A stretch of 64,000 bases of DNA. It comes from Zantedeschia hybrid cultivar (taxonomy: Eukaryota > Streptophyta > Magnoliopsida > Alismatales > Araceae). Location of the stretch: assembly GCA_030544215.1 (NCBI GenBank), contig JARZZO010000001.1, forward strand, positions 41,691,670 to 41,755,669, read 5' to 3'. Position 1 is the stretch's first letter, and each line of letters starts with the position of its first letter. Position numbers and translations under genes: made by a program. Of the stretch, positions 10,627 to 22,680 are shown piece by piece. The notes beneath the pieces are model-generated. The model had not been told where the DNA came from. It saw only the letters and a program-made list of their open reading frames with translations, and did no database searches.

Positions 10627-11335
10627 TTACAACTCCAATAGCATGATTTCTTTATTCTCCACTATATCTCTATCTCTAACCTTCTTCAGCAATTTCTCCT
10701 TAATCTCAAGGGATGAAGGGTCTTTCACGGCGGGTGAAAGACGCCTATGGACGATGATCGATTCAGATTGCTTGCTGATCGAAAAATTCAGGGATGATGC
10801 GAGAGAAGCTAGGGCGTCTGCCAGAATGTTCTGATTTTGAGGAACATGGACAAAGATCAATTTGGTGAAAAGCTTCGCATAAGCAAAAGTGAGTTCTTGA
10901 TAAGGCTTGAGTTTGGGATCGAGAGTTCAGTACTTGGTAAGCACTTGGCAAAGGATTAGCTTACTATCACCCATAATCCTGGGCTTGGTGGCACCATGGA
11001 GATGAGCAGTCTCGAGACCGGCTAGAAGAACTTCATATTCAGCTATATTGTTGGTGACGGGCAAGTCAAGTTGAAAGGCTTATGGAATGGTGACACCTTC
11101 AGGTGATAGTTGAACAATGCCAATACCCTTACCGTAAGAGTTCAGAGCTCTGTCAAAATGCAGAGTCTACATATCATCTTTGATTTTGTCTATGGACATC
11201 AGTTCCTCATCTGGAAACTCCGATTGGACTGGATCAAAATGAGGAAGAGGGGGATGAGCAAGATTTTCTGCGATGGCATAGCCTTTGATTGCTTTCTGTT
11301 GAATATACATGATATCGTATTGAGATAGAAAGCTT
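10627..11335 (-). pseudogene. second (archaeal-type) RNase H of Tat pol
   Basis: Between the classical RNase H and the integrase the minus strand reads NNIAEYEVLLAGLETAH, GDSKLILCQVL and QNQNILADALASLAS, the motifs of the additional RNase H that marks the Tat lineage. A stop (about 10928) and others break the frame. This domain supports Tat rather than Athila or chromovirus. Confidence 0.85.
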
Positions 11336-11340
11336 TGCTA

Positions 11341-12567
11341 TCATGCTAATCGATCAGTGAGAACAGATTTATCGAGAAGAAATTTGATTGGATTCATCCT
11401 AGCGATTATATGGACTTCATCTGCTAGAAAATAGTGTTTCAACTTTTGAACTACCCATACTAATGCAACACATGTCTTCTCCATCGTGGTGTATCTTTGT
11501 TCTGTGGGGTTGAGGAGTTTAGAGAGATAATAAGTTGTCCTCTCCTTTCCTTCTTCATCTTCTTGTACTAGGACAGCCCCTATCGCATCATCTAAGATAG
11601 AAATGTATAAAATCAAAGGTTTGTCTGAAGATGGTAGTCTCAAGACAGGGGGACTTGCAAAATATGTCTTCAATCCATCAAATGCCTCCTGACATTTATT
11701 ATCCCAATCAAACTTGACTCCCAGCTTAGTAAGTTCGTAAAACGGCTTACACCTTTGTAAGTGCTGGGAGACAAAGCGGCAAATAAATTGCAACCTCCCG
11801 ATCAATCATCTTAATTCTTTCAAGTTTCGAGGAGGTGTCATCTCTCTGATAGCTTTAGCCTTGTTGGGATCGATCTCAATGCCCCGTTTACTCACGATGG
11901 ATCCTAACAACTTCCCTGATGATACACCAAATATGCGTTTTTTGGGATTCATCTTCAATTGATATTCTCTTGACCTTTCTAAAACTCTCCTCAATACCTT
12001 GGCACGCTCAGCCTTAGTCTTAGATTTCACTAATAGATCATCCACATACACTTCTAAATCAATGTGCATCATGTCATAGAATATAGCCATTATAGCCCTC
12101 TAATAACTGGCTCCAGCATTCTTCAGTTCGAACGGCATAACAACACAACAATAAGTGCCCCAAAGTGTAGTGAACGATGTCTTATCTTGGTCCTCCTCTG
12201 CCAAGCGAATCTGATTATACCCTGAGAATCCATCCATGAATGACAGTGTTTCATAACCAGCCGTGTTGTCAATGAGTACACCTATGTGAGGCAGTGGAAA
12301 ATCGTCTTTAGGACATGCCCGTTTCAAATCTCGAAAGTCAATGCAAATCCTGACCTTCCCATCTTTTTTCATTACCGGGACTATATTTGCCACCCATTGT
12401 GGATAGAGGACAACTCTAATAAATTTGGCTTTATGCAATTCATCGACCTCTTCTTTCATCTTCAAAGCCATCTGAGGGTGGAATCGCCTCAATTTCTGTT
12501 TAACCGGGCAAGCTCCATCTTTCAATGTTAATCGGTGCTCTACTAGGGAAGAATCTAACCCCGTCAT
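11341..12567 (-). pseudogene. Tat reverse transcriptase and RNase H
   Basis: One frame from 12567 to 11341, interrupted by stops at about 12100 and 11806. RT motifs in order: KDGKVRICIDFRDLKRACPKDDFPLP, split here as KDGKVRICIDFRDLK then ACPKDDFPLP; SFMDGFSGYNQI; and the catalytic box LEVYVDDLLVKS (about 12050). RNase H follows with DDAIGAVLVQ, YYLSKLLNPTEQRY and EKTCVALVW. The catalytic Asp pair of YVDD is kept. Same frame as the upstream acidic linker. Confidence 0.92.
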
Positions 12568-12579
12568 ATCTTCATAGCT

Positions 12580-13500
12580 CTAGGCGAAAGTGTCCTTATA
12601 GTCTCTGAGAACTTGAACCACTGCCTCCTCATCTGTTTCAAAAAGATTTTTACTGACGAGGACAACCTTAGGTTCGTCTTCAGTTCCTAGATTAATCTCT
12701 TTGGTAGGCTCTTCAACGGCAGCTGAGGGTTCATCAAATCTCTTCACTCCACTGGCATACTTCTCAGCCGCGTCCTCGTCAACTTCCTCATCTTCATTAA
12801 TGGGGTCTTTCTCGTGTAACAATTTATATACCCTATACCCGTCATCGACTAACTTATCAACTTCACATTCTTCTGGCATCTGAATTGGATTCTCTAACAG
12901 CTGGAGATTATGAGAGTATGAAAGGCATCTTAAAGCTGGATCCTGGAGGTATCCATCTGGAACTTGTCTACCCTTAGACTTCCTAACCTAACTAACTTCA
13001 CTAGACTCCCTAACTTCATTAAATAGCCTACTGCCAGACTCACTATCCTGACCTAGTGATGACGAAAAAGGATAAAAATTAAGGGATATAGGATGTGATA
13101 CAGATGAATCCTCCCGAGAGGAGGGGCAAAGCAGATCTAGAAGAGAATCTTGCCCGAGTGACCAGCACGATGGGGTATATTCGGATAAGTAATATGATGT
13201 TTCCTCGACAAGGATATGAGAGGAGGGAGTTGCCAAATTGGCATTTTTTTTTTTGAGATTATTGGAGTTGATCATAAAACAAGAGTAAATCTGGAAAGGG
13301 GAATAATGAGAAGGTAACGGCACCAAGGCCAAAGGATTGGGGGGATCATATAGAAATATGTCCCAAATCAAATCATAGATCCTCTCAAGATTGAGAGGAA
13401 TATGAGGAATTAGGTCCTGAGAGGACAAAGTAACTATGATGGGCGGAGTCCGAGGAATATCTTCAGTAATTACCCTCGACCAGGTCAGGGTCAGGAGCAT
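12580..13500 (-). pseudogene. linker between protease/G-patch and RT of Tat pol
   Basis: 12580-12879 is an acidic segment (EEVDEDAAEKYASG, EEAVVQVLRDYKDTFA) in frame with RT; the end resembles the conserved stretch just before gypsy RT. 12988-13500 is a Pro/Ser/Leu-rich stretch (VITEDIPRTPPIIVTLSS) that recurs in element 2 at 20187-20582. No catalytic domain is seen. It is spacer polyprotein. Confidence 0.65.
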
Positions 13501-13819
13501 AGTGCGGACTAGGGTCTGGAGGGTGAAAACATGATGGGGATAGGTTCCCCTCTAGAGAAGATCAGTGGTGAATCCAGACTGGTAGGGGTCATCAGGCTCC
13601 CCTTCGTCTGTCTCCTCACTCAGCAAAATTCTCTTATCAAAATAGCCCCAGGCCCTTCAATCAACTCATCTGTCAACAGCGGCCACTCTGGTTCTGAGGG
13701 ATCAGGGAACAGCCTGTTCAGTGCAATGTACGTGTCCCATGTGTTGAACTAGTAGTACCACCGCATTCCGGATCTTGAGTCTTCCTCCTCTTCATTGGCC
13801 GCAGAGCCTCCAAGGATTG

Positions 13820-14859
13820 CTATGTCAGCAGTTCAGAATAGTGCCTGGCTAAGTCTCTCCCATATATGTCATATAGGTCGAAGTGGGAAGTGATTACCAC
13901 CGTGTTATCATTGTTATGATTAATTACATATCCCTTAATGAAATGTGTATATAAGGTCCAAGTTAAGGGATCCCGGTTTTCTTTGTACGGGGTGGTCATT
14001 GTCTTCCAGATTTTCTGACCATTTTTATCTTCCTGCTGCTGATCAATGTGTTGTCTCACCTTCGCTGGCCTATAGCCCAAACCATTACCAGGTATCCTTC
14101 TGTTGTCTTTGATAGGCTTGGTTCTGCCCTGCAATTGTGTGCCCAGGCCTTTTCCAGGTTGATAACCACCTTTCATCATAATGTCCCAACCATGGGTACT
14201 CACGCATTTCCCCCTTTTAACAGCATCAACTGAACAAGAAACAGGTATAGTGGCTTTCAAAGGATCAGCCGAGGGAGAACAAACCTGTAATACCAACAGA
14301 GTGAGTTGTCGGCCAGGTAGAGGAGTAGGTTTGATGTTCAAAGAATGAGCAGTAGCCAGGATTGGCATGCTGGTTACTTTAATAATCCATCCCTTAAAAG
14401 GAAAGTTGAGGCATTGATAGTTTGTAGAGTGTATGGCCTCAAGGGATTTGATGTAGGGACGACCAAGGATGCCTTTTAAAGAGGGGTCAATCTCTAAGAT
14501 GTGGAACTCGACCTCGACATGACAAACGGGACCTAACTCTACCTTCAAGTAAACCAATCCTAGAGGGGAACGGGTAGAGTTGTCGTAGGCAATAACAAAG
14601 ATGGGGAAAGGCAACCACTTCTCCTTGGGTACATCACAGAATTCTAAGGTTTTTTGTGATAATACATTAATAGAGGCCCATGTGTCAACCAACATGCATT
14701 CACAGCCTTCTTGCATATGTTAACTGTAATGCTTAGTGACATGCTCCTAGCTGCTGGTGGTGCTAGTTCAGATGTGTGGAATGTTGTAGAGGGCTGATCC
14801 GCCTGTGGAACTAGCAATGCAATTATCTTCTCTACTGGCACTTCTTCACTGACCATCAC
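13820..14859 (-). pseudogene. Tat aspartic protease with downstream G-patch
   Basis: Protease core at 14716-14400: CMLVDTWASINVLS, where the active-site D-T-G reads D-T-W, then FHILEIDPSLKGILGRPYI. Downstream (about 14230-14050) is a glycine-rich G-patch, GGYQPGKGLGTQLQG with a second NGLGYRP. The segment before the active site (SMSLSITVNICKKAVNA) is in another frame (14644-14859), so a frameshift lies near 14700. The Gly-to-Trp change would abolish activity. G-patches next to retroviral-type proteases are known from betaretroviruses and plant Tat polyproteins. Confidence 0.82.
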
Positions 14860-15780
14860 TTGCTGCAGATATTCTATCAGAGCCTCTTGATGGATCTTGG
14901 ATCTTTTGATCAGTTCTAGTATGGAAATACATGCCGGTGTTCTGTCTAGTTGCTTCAGTAGGTCATACTGAGTGCCAGGTGCACTTTCTTCATTCTAAAT
15001 TTCTTCTGACGGCTGTGATGGGAAGTCTCTTACTATGGATTGAGGGAAGACCTTATTGAAGATTCTCTCACTCCGGAGCATATACTATTCAATATCGGAA
15101 GGTCCCGGTGAGATCTTAAGTACTGCTGTGTTGATGAGGAGTTTAGAAGGGGTAATGGGTTCGTAAACGGGTGATGGTAGTGGATTGCTTAGTGGAGGCA
15201 CTAGAATGCGGATGAGTGGTTTGGAAGGTTTTATGGTATTGGGGTGAATGGTTGGTGCAGATGATGTGGGAAATGGTATGTGTAGCAATGGTTTAGAAGG
15301 CATGAGGGGTTCGTGGTTGGGTTGCGGAGGGTTATTTGGTGGAGGAATGGTGGCGGAGGGGGTAATGGGTTTAAGGAAGGTAGGTGGTGGAGTGGGACTA
15401 TGGGAGGCGGGTGTTGGTATGGGAGTAACGGTTATGATTTTTGGTTTGTGTATGCAGAGAATGTGGCGAGGCAGTTGCTCAGTGGTACTCGGGATGTGAC
15501 ATGTTGAATAGACAGAGGAGGATTCCTCTTCCTTCCATTATTGCCCCCTATTACCCTCATACTGGCTATTAGTAAGAATTGGGGCGACCTGGTTTTGATG
15601 CTCCGACAGCGGGTTCTGTACTATACCATGTTTGATGGTGTTGCTGCCTGTGCTGCTGTTGTGGCTGGTGTTGCTGTTATTGTGGCTGTCATTGCTGTTG
15701 CGGTTGTAGTCTCCTCGCCTTCAAGGTGGCTATGTATTTTCTCATCTCCTCCCAATCAATACCCTCCTGATCATTGAGAT
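14860..15780 (-). pseudogene. proline-rich linker between gag and protease
   Basis: The minus strand encodes YDLLKQLDRTPACISILELI (about 14900-14960), a segment conserved in Tat polyproteins ahead of protease. Upstream lies low-complexity Pro-rich sequence such as PSKPLIRILVPPLSNPLPSP (about 15085-15303). The same layout is in element 2. Plus-strand Gly/Val-rich frames here are shadows. Confidence 0.6.
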
Positions 15781-17698
15781 CATTGATGTAGTCCCTGAAT
15801 TGAAAACATGCATCTACTGTATGTCCAGGTTGTCTATGGAAGACACAATACCTGGAGGAATCAGCATTATGGGGCTAGACTATTTTCTCCTTTGGCAAAA
15901 CTAGAGCATTGGCTGCCATAAGGGCGTTGAATATGTCTGCTAGAGATTCCGAGAGTGGAGGATAAGATACCCTCTTTGGGCTTGGAGGTTTTCTCTGCTG
16001 ATTGTAATCGTCCTGGGGGGGGGTACATTGTGGTATGCTGGCTGCTGACGTGGCTGGTTGAACGTCTGCTGAGGCTGATTGTAGGCTAGTTGGTATGGTT
16101 ACTGTGGCAGCCTAAAGCCCTGCTGATTTGGCGGTCTCAGTCCTGTATACTGCGGCTGTTGTTGTTGGTTTCTCATGAATTGTGATTGGTTATTATTCAT
16201 GATGCTGATTTGTTCATGGGAGAGGGTGCCCTCAGTAGTGGGACCTATGCTAGGAGAATTTGGCATGGCAGGCTTCCGAGGTGGAAGTATGCTAGGTCTA
16301 TAGGGGTCAAAGATGCTAGAGAAGGTTGAATCTTTGAAAGCGTTCTGGCAATAACGCATCCTCTCATATAATTCCGCCATGCTAGTCAAATTGTTCAACT
16401 TGAGGACTAGCTTGTATTGAGGCATGGCATTAGCAATCATCATTTTCACTTGTTCTGACTCAGACATGTGATCTTTTATCTTCTCTGCCATACCCCTCCA
16501 TCTATCAGCAAAGGTGATGACGTCATCATCAGGCTTCATCTTTTCAGCTACTAAATCTGTTATTGATAAGGGTGGTGCAATTCTATCCTGGTATTGCTGG
16601 ATAAATTTTCTTGAAACGATTTCATAATCCTCCACATCAGATGAATCCAATGAGAAAAACCACTCGAGGACTGGTCCCTCTAATGATTTCCTAAATAAGA
16701 ATGCCAGCGACATTTTGTCATTCTGCCAGAAGGAAGACTCGTACATAAATTCCTTCAGGTGGGTAAAGGGGTTACCATAACCATTATACTTTCGATACAC
16801 TGGCATTTCAGAAGGCGGCAGATAAAATACTTGCAGACTGGGGAGAGTGATATTTGGTACAGCCTTGACTCCCATCATTTTCTTAAAACTATTGAATTGC
16901 TCATTCATCCAGTCCATCTTTGTGAGTAGAGCCTGAGTCACTGGATCAATCTAGGGAGGAGGAGGTGATGGAGCATGATAGGCTTTCCTCTTGGAGTAAC
17001 TGGGGCAAGGGGGGCAGTACGGTTGGGGTTCGGCAGCGCTTCCGCCATATCCGAAGGCATTTTGGTGAGTTGGCGTATGCGGTCTAGCCGGGTACCTCGA
17101 GGAAGATTGTTGTGGCCCAGATGGCCGGGGAGTAGCGATATGGAGACCCTCTATGGCTTGATGAACAGAGGGGATATGGTGAGGAAGCGGGACTTGACGA
17201 ATAACAAGGGGAACCGTAGGATTTGGTTCGTCAGAACGCAAGGGCGTCTTCCCGTTGAGAATAGACTAGATAGCCTCAAGTTGTTGAGGATTCACATGGG
17301 TAGCCAGGGCTCCCAAGATAGTAACTAGATTAGGAGGGTTGGTAGACGAAGGCTCAGCTTGATCTTGAGCCTCCTCATAAGTGGGATTGGAGATTACATG
17401 CACATGAGGATGATTGGTATCAGGATCATACTGGTCATGGGTAAACTGAGCCTGATGAGGGACATAAGTGTCTCCCTCGTATTCAGCATGAAATAAGTTG
17501 GAGTCATGGGGGGGCATTAGCATCTTCTCTGTTCTCAGAATGGTAATCATAATTGTGAGGGGCATTAACATCTCCCTCATATTCAAACACATCTTCCTGT
17601 TCAATGGTAACCATGCCGAGAGTTCTACTTGATCGGAGCATCATGGTATTAAATTTTGATAAAGATCCAAACAAGTTGTGCAAAGGATTAGCAAACAA
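15781..17698 (-). pseudogene. Tat gag polyprotein
   Basis: Begins near 17698 (MFANPLHNLFGSLSKF) or 17642. The N-terminal part has imperfect acidic repeats EYEGDVNAPHNYDYHSE and EYEGDTYVPH. The retrotransposon gag core lies at 16941-16300 (YRKYNGYGNPFTHLKEFMYE, LEGPVLEWFFSLDSSDV, TFADRWRGMAEKI). A Gln/Pro tail follows, then a cysteine/histidine motif CVFHRQPGHTVDACFQFRDY (about 15780-15850), likely the nucleic-acid-binding part. Stops lie near 17266 and 16950, and the tail is broken by more. Copies at 23040-23844 and 45457-48600 share the architecture. Confidence 0.88.
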
Positions 17699-18616
17699 AT
17701 GGGTGGTTAGGTTATTTTAGGATTCTTTGTTGAATTATTTGGATTTTTAAGCACAAATTCACTCAACGGGGTAGAATCCTAGTTTCAGTTCTAGTTTTTT
17801 TCACCATTATACTCTATGGTTCCTTCACAACATTATGAATACTAACCGGGACTTCAATTGGTACAACCAGCCCGATGAACAGAGAGGAATTCTTTATTTT
17901 TTGGGACGTATGGAGGTCTTAACACAAACCACTCTAGTCTGACGGAGGGACCGACCTAGTTAGAGAGAGGTGAGAGTGCTAAGAATGGTATTCCTAAAGA
18001 AATGGGGTTAGCCCCGATGCAAATGACCTGCGGCCTGGGTGGCCTCTAATGCAATATAGTAAATATAGGTAATCAACAGATGACCAAAAATCCGAAGACT
18101 AATGGCCAGAAGGAAAATTGCCTGAAACGCCTCAACCTGAGTCAAAGTTATTCAACACAGTGACTTCTGGTCACAGTGGCTCGGGCAACTAGACCAATAG
18201 AATATGGACATTGAATGGTGTCACTCACGGGCGATGTCCTTCAGAAAGGCGTCGCTCTGTGTTGTTGTTATTCAAGCACGAGGAACAGTAAACAGTAAAG
18301 CTATTAGGGGAATTCCCCTCCCAACTAAACAGGATGAATAGAGGATCAAATATTCTTACGAAAATAATTTAAACAGATAAGTTAATCATGGAACATCATA
18401 GATATCAATTCAAATAAGACACACTTTCCAATACCACAACTCAAGGCAATCAAGTGGTGGCAAAATTTTACCAAAGGGGTGTGCACGAGGTGCACATGGG
18501 GATAGAAATCAAATACTAATCAAACAATCAACAAACGTGCCTGAGGGACACAAGCGGTGCACCGAGGGTGCCCTATAAAAAATAACAGGAGTAAAATAAA
18601 AAGAACGGCAAGACAA
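17699..18616 (-). other. 5' leader of Tat element 1
   Basis: Non-coding between PBS and gag, conserved with 33861-34776 and 48601-49428, for example CACAAATTCACTCAACGGG. Foldbacks of the GCGTC type lie at about 18125 and 18211-18276. No extra ORF is convincing here. Confidence 0.75.
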
Positions 18617-18634
18617 GTCCCACTGTGATCGCCA
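18617..18634 (-). other. primer binding site, tRNA-Arg type
   Basis: The minus strand reads TGGCGATCACAGTGGGAC, six bases after the LTR end. It closely fits the complement of the 3' end of plant tRNA-Arg(UCG) (acceptor ...CCCACTGTGGTCG plus CCA, from memory), one mismatch. Arg primer sites are typical of Ogre/Tat elements. Confidence 0.82.
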
Positions 18635-18640
18635 AAAAGC

Positions 18641-19926
18641 TGTAGGTGCTCAAATTGTGTGTGTTATCATCATAATATCATGTGTTGAATATTTAACAAA
18701 TATAATTGAATCGTGATCGCCAAAAATCGAGGGTTTCAATAAAAAGATGATCACTTTACTCACCTTGTGAAAAACTGGGAGATTGAGATTCTTTGTTCCT
18801 CTTTTTCGGCCGGCCGAAAAAGAAGACCCTCTCTTTAATTTTACTCTTGTTTTTCTTTTTTTGTGTTCTTTTCGTGGTTCTTTTCTTCAAGTTTTTCTTC
18901 TTTTTCAAACCTTGCAAAAGATTAAACAAAGAAAAGAAAGAAAATGGATTAGAGCTATGAAGGTGTAGTAACTATTCTAAATACTAATCTAAGCATGTAA
19001 CTAAACAAAAATCACTCACTTTTTTGTTTCTTTTAAACCCCTATTATAGACATGGGTTTAGAAAAATATGATGTGGGTGTGTAAATAATGAAGTGAGGTG
19101 ATGAAAATCTATGTGAAAATAGTGAACAAAACTATGAAAAATCAAGCAAGAAATTAAAGAAATGAAGAGAGGGTTGGCTGCTTGGCCCCTCCATAGCTAT
19201 ATGCTTCAATGTGCTCCAAAGGATGAAGAGGATGAAGAAAGAAGAAGCCTCTCTTGTTGTCCACATTTTCCTCCTCCAGAGCCTTCAAAAACCTTGTCTC
19301 GAGCTTCAAAATCACCAATGGCCAACCTTTTTCAAAAGTCTAAAGGGTATTGTATATATAGAGACTTCAATTAGGGTAATTTGGCCTTCAAAAGGGCTCT
19401 CCTGCGGCTCAGACTTGCCCTGGAGAGACATGGAAGGAGTTGGAAACCCTTCCAACTTCTAGAACCAGATTATCTCGGCCAAATCATACTTAGCAGGAAA
19501 GTGCTTGAAACGCGTCGTGATCAAGAGACGCCATTTATCCAATTAGGAGGGGCCATCATAGAAAGAAATCCGCGAAGAAAACCGGAAAACATTAGGAAAC
19601 CTAAAAGGCGTCGACATGGTAGTCGTGATTTAGATAATTAGGAAACTAATTCGAAATTAAAATTCAGAAACCCAGATGGATTATGACCTAAATGGCGTCA
19701 TCCATGGGCGACGTCATTAAGTTAATCCTATATGAATTTAAGAATTCAATTCCAAACTTATTTTGACTAGAAATCTAAATGGCGTTGGCCATGGTCGACG
19801 TTAATCAACGAATTTCGAGAAAAATCAATAAAAATTATTTAATGATTAAAAAGCAGACCATTTTAGGGCATTTATAATTGTGACATGAAATTTACTCAAT
19901 ATGAGGTCAAAATTAGTGTGTCTACA
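18641..19926 (-). repeat. 5' LTR of Tat element 1 (1286 bp)
   Basis: Plus strand starts TGTAGGTGCTC and ends GTGTCTACA, i.e. TGTAG...CTACA on either strand. Minus-strand TATA at 19350-19362. Foldbacks near 19605, 19690 and 19775 are spaced 85 bp, upstream of TATA on the minus strand. It contains GGCCGGCC within a CTTTTT...AAAAAG palindrome (about 18803-18825) found in all related LTRs. The right flank (from 19927) is internal sequence of another Tat copy. Confidence 0.9.
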
Positions 19927-21690
19927 ACCGCTAGACTCACTATCCTGACCTAGTGAGGACGAAGAAGGATAAAAATCAAGGGATACATAACGTGATACAG
20001 GTGAATCCTCCCGAGAGGAGGGGCAAAGCAGATCTAGAAGAGAGTCTTGCCCAAGTAACCCGCACGATGGGGTATATTCGGACAAGTAATATGATGTTTT
20101 CTCGACAAGGATACAAGAGGAGGGAGTTGCCAAATTGGCATTTTTTTTTTGAGATTATTGTAGGTGATCATAAAACAAAAGTGAATCTAAAAAGGGGGAG
20201 AATGAGGAGGTAACGACACCAAGGCCAAATGATTGGGGGGATCATATAGCAATATGTCCCAAATTGAATCATAGATCCTCTCAAGATCGAGATGAATCTG
20301 ATGATGTAGGTCCCGAGGGGACAAAGTGACAATGATGGGCGGAGCTTGAGGAATATCTTCAGTGATGACCCTCGACCAAGTCGAGGTCAGGAGCAGAGTG
20401 CAGAACAGAGTATGCAGGGTGAAAACATGACGGGGATAGGTTCCCCTCCAAAGACAATCAGTGGTGAATCTAGGTTGGTAGGGATCATCACGCTCCCCTT
20501 CGTCAATCTCCTCACTTAGCAGGATTCTCTTATCAAAAATGGTCCCAGGACTTTCAATCAATTCTTCTATAATGGCGGCCACTTTGATTCTGAGGGGTCA
20601 AGGAATAGCATGTTTAGTGCAATGTACAGGTCCCATGTGTCGAACCAGCGGTACCATTCACATTCTGGATCTTGAATCTTCCTCCTCTTCATCAGCCGCA
20701 GAGCCTCCAAGGATTGGTATGTCAGCAACTCAAAATAGTGCCTGGCTAAATCTCTCCCATATATGTCATGTAGGTAGAAGTGGGAAGTGATCACCATCGT
20801 GTTGTCATTGTCATGATTAATCACGGGTCCCTTAATAAAGTGTGTTTATAAGGTCCAAGTTAAGGGATCCCTGTTTTCTTTGCACGGTGTGGTCATTGTC
20901 TTCCAGATTTTTCTGATCGTTTTCATCTTCCTGCTGTTGAACAATGTGTCGTTTCATCCTCACTGGCCTATAGCCCAAACCATTACTAGGTACCCTTCTG
21001 TTGTCTTTGTTAGGCCTGGTTCTGTCCTATAGTTGTGTACCCAATCCTTTTCCAGGTTGGTAACCTCCCTTCATCATGATGTCCTAGCCAGGGGTACTCA
21101 CGCACTTGTCCCTCTTCACAGCATCGACTGGGCAAGGAATAGGTATAGTGGCTTTCAAAGGATCAGTCGAGGGAGAACAAACCTGTAATATCGACAGAAT
21201 GGGTTGTCAGCGAGGTAAAGGAGTCGGTTTGATGTTCAAAGAATGAGCAGCAGCATGGATTGGCATGCTCGTTACTTTAATGATTCGACCCTTGTAAAGA
21301 AACTTGAGGCATTGAAGGTTTGCGGAGGATATGGCCTCAAGGGATTTGATGTAGGGAAGGCCAAGGATGCCTTTTAAAGAGGGGTCGATATCCAAGATGT
21401 CAAACACGACCTCGACATGACAAACAGGACCTAACTCTACCTTCAAGTAAACCATTCCTAGAGGAGAATGGGTAGAATTGTCATAGGCGGTATCAGAGAT
21501 GGGGGAAGGTAGCCACTTTTCTTTGGGTATATCCTAAAATTCTAAGGTCTTCGGTGATAACACATTAATAGAGGCCCCTGTGTCAACCAGACATGCATTC
21601 ACAGCCTTTTTGCAAATGTTAACTGTAATGCTTAGTGCCATGCTCTTGGCTGCTGGTGGTGCTAGTTTAGATATGGAATGTTATAGAGGG
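19927..21690 (-). pseudogene. protease/G-patch and linker of Tat element 2 (truncated)
   Basis: Homologous to 13033-14760. Protease remnant at 21207-21455 (YLKVELGPVCHVEV, DIDPSLKGILGLPYI) and linker VITEDIPQAPPIIVTLS (20187-20582). It starts abruptly at 19927 next to the LTR of element 1, so pol and the 3' LTR of element 2 are missing here and should lie left of the window if element 1 inserted into it. Many stops and shifts. Confidence 0.85.
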
Positions 21691-22680
21691 CTGATCCCCC
21701 TGTAGAACTAGCAGCGCAGTTATCTTCTCTACTGGCACATCTTCACTGCCCATCACTCTCTGCAGATACTCCATCATAGTCTCTTGATGGATCTTGGATC
21801 TTTTGATCAGTTCTAGTATGGAAATACATGCCAGTATTTTGTCCAACTACCTCAGTAGGTCATATTGAATGCCAGGTGCACTCTCTTCATTCTGAATTTC
21901 TTCTGACAACTGTGATGGGCCATCTCTTACTGTGGACAGAGGGAAGACCTTATTGAAGATTCTCCTGCTTTGGAGCGTGTGTTGTTCAATATTGGAAGGT
22001 CCAGGTGAGATCTTAAGTACCGCTGTGTTGATGAGGGGTTTAGAAGGGGTAATGGGTTTGTAAACGGGTGATGGTGGGGGATCGTTTGGTGAGGGTGCTG
22101 GAATACGGACGAGTGGTTTGGAGGGTTGTATGGTATTGGGGTGAATGGTTGGTGCAGGTGATGTGGGAAATGGTATGCGTAGCAATGGTTTATAAGGCAT
22201 GAGGGGTTAGTGGTTGGATTGTAGAGGGTTATTTAGTGGAGGCATGGGGGCGGAGGGGGTAATGGGTTTAAGGGTTTGGGATTGTGGTTTGGGTCTATGG
22301 TAGGTGGGTGTTGGTATGGGAGTAATGGTTATGGTTTCTGGTTTGGGTATGCGGAGAATGTGGCGAGGCGGCTGCTCAGTGGTACTCGGGATGTAGCCAA
22401 TTGAGTAGACAGATGAGGATTCATCTTCCTTCCATTGTTGTCCCCTATTAGCCTCATACTGGCTCTTAATAAGAATTGGGGCAGCCCAATTTTGATGCTC
22501 CGATAGCGGGTTCTGCACTATACCCATGTTTGGTGGTGTTGCTTCTTATGCTGGTGCTCTTTGCATCTGTTGTTGGTGCTGCTGCGGTTGTTGTTGCTGT
22601 TGCGGCTGTGGTCTCCTTGCCTTCAAGGCGGCTATGTATTTTCTCATCTCCTCCCAATCAATACCCCCTTAATCATTGAG
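21691..22680 (-). pseudogene. proline-rich gag-protease linker of Tat element 2
   Basis: The longest frame (21847-22200) has PSKPLVRIPAPSPNDPPPSP and ITPSKPLINTAVLKISPGPS. 22207-22527 continues with Pro/Ile-rich repeats, and 22466-22657 with Ala/Thr-rich codons that are poly-Gln in another frame (repeated CTG/GTTGCTG). It matches 14860-15780. Confidence 0.65.

Larger units (their letters stand above)
1..19926 (-). mobile_element. Ty3/gypsy Tat/Ogre-lineage retrotransposon (element 1), near full length
   Basis: Order on the minus strand is 5' LTR (18641-19926), tRNA-Arg PBS, leader, gag, protease with G-patch, RT-RNase H, second RNase H, integrase, two genes in the opposite orientation, polypurine tract and 3' LTR. 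Dual RNase H, a tRNA-Arg PBS and extra antisense ORFs between integrase and 3' LTR are known traits of the Tat lineage. LTR termini are TGTAG...CTACA. The window begins inside the 3' LTR, so the target-site duplication cannot be checked. All coding domains carry stops or frameshifts, so the copy is dead. The right flank is the protease region of another Tat copy. Confidence 0.9.

Noticed and set aside
18617..18634. tRNA-Arg gene fragment
   Set aside because: Only 18 bases complementary to the tRNA 3' end at the position of a primer binding site; no cloverleaf around it.
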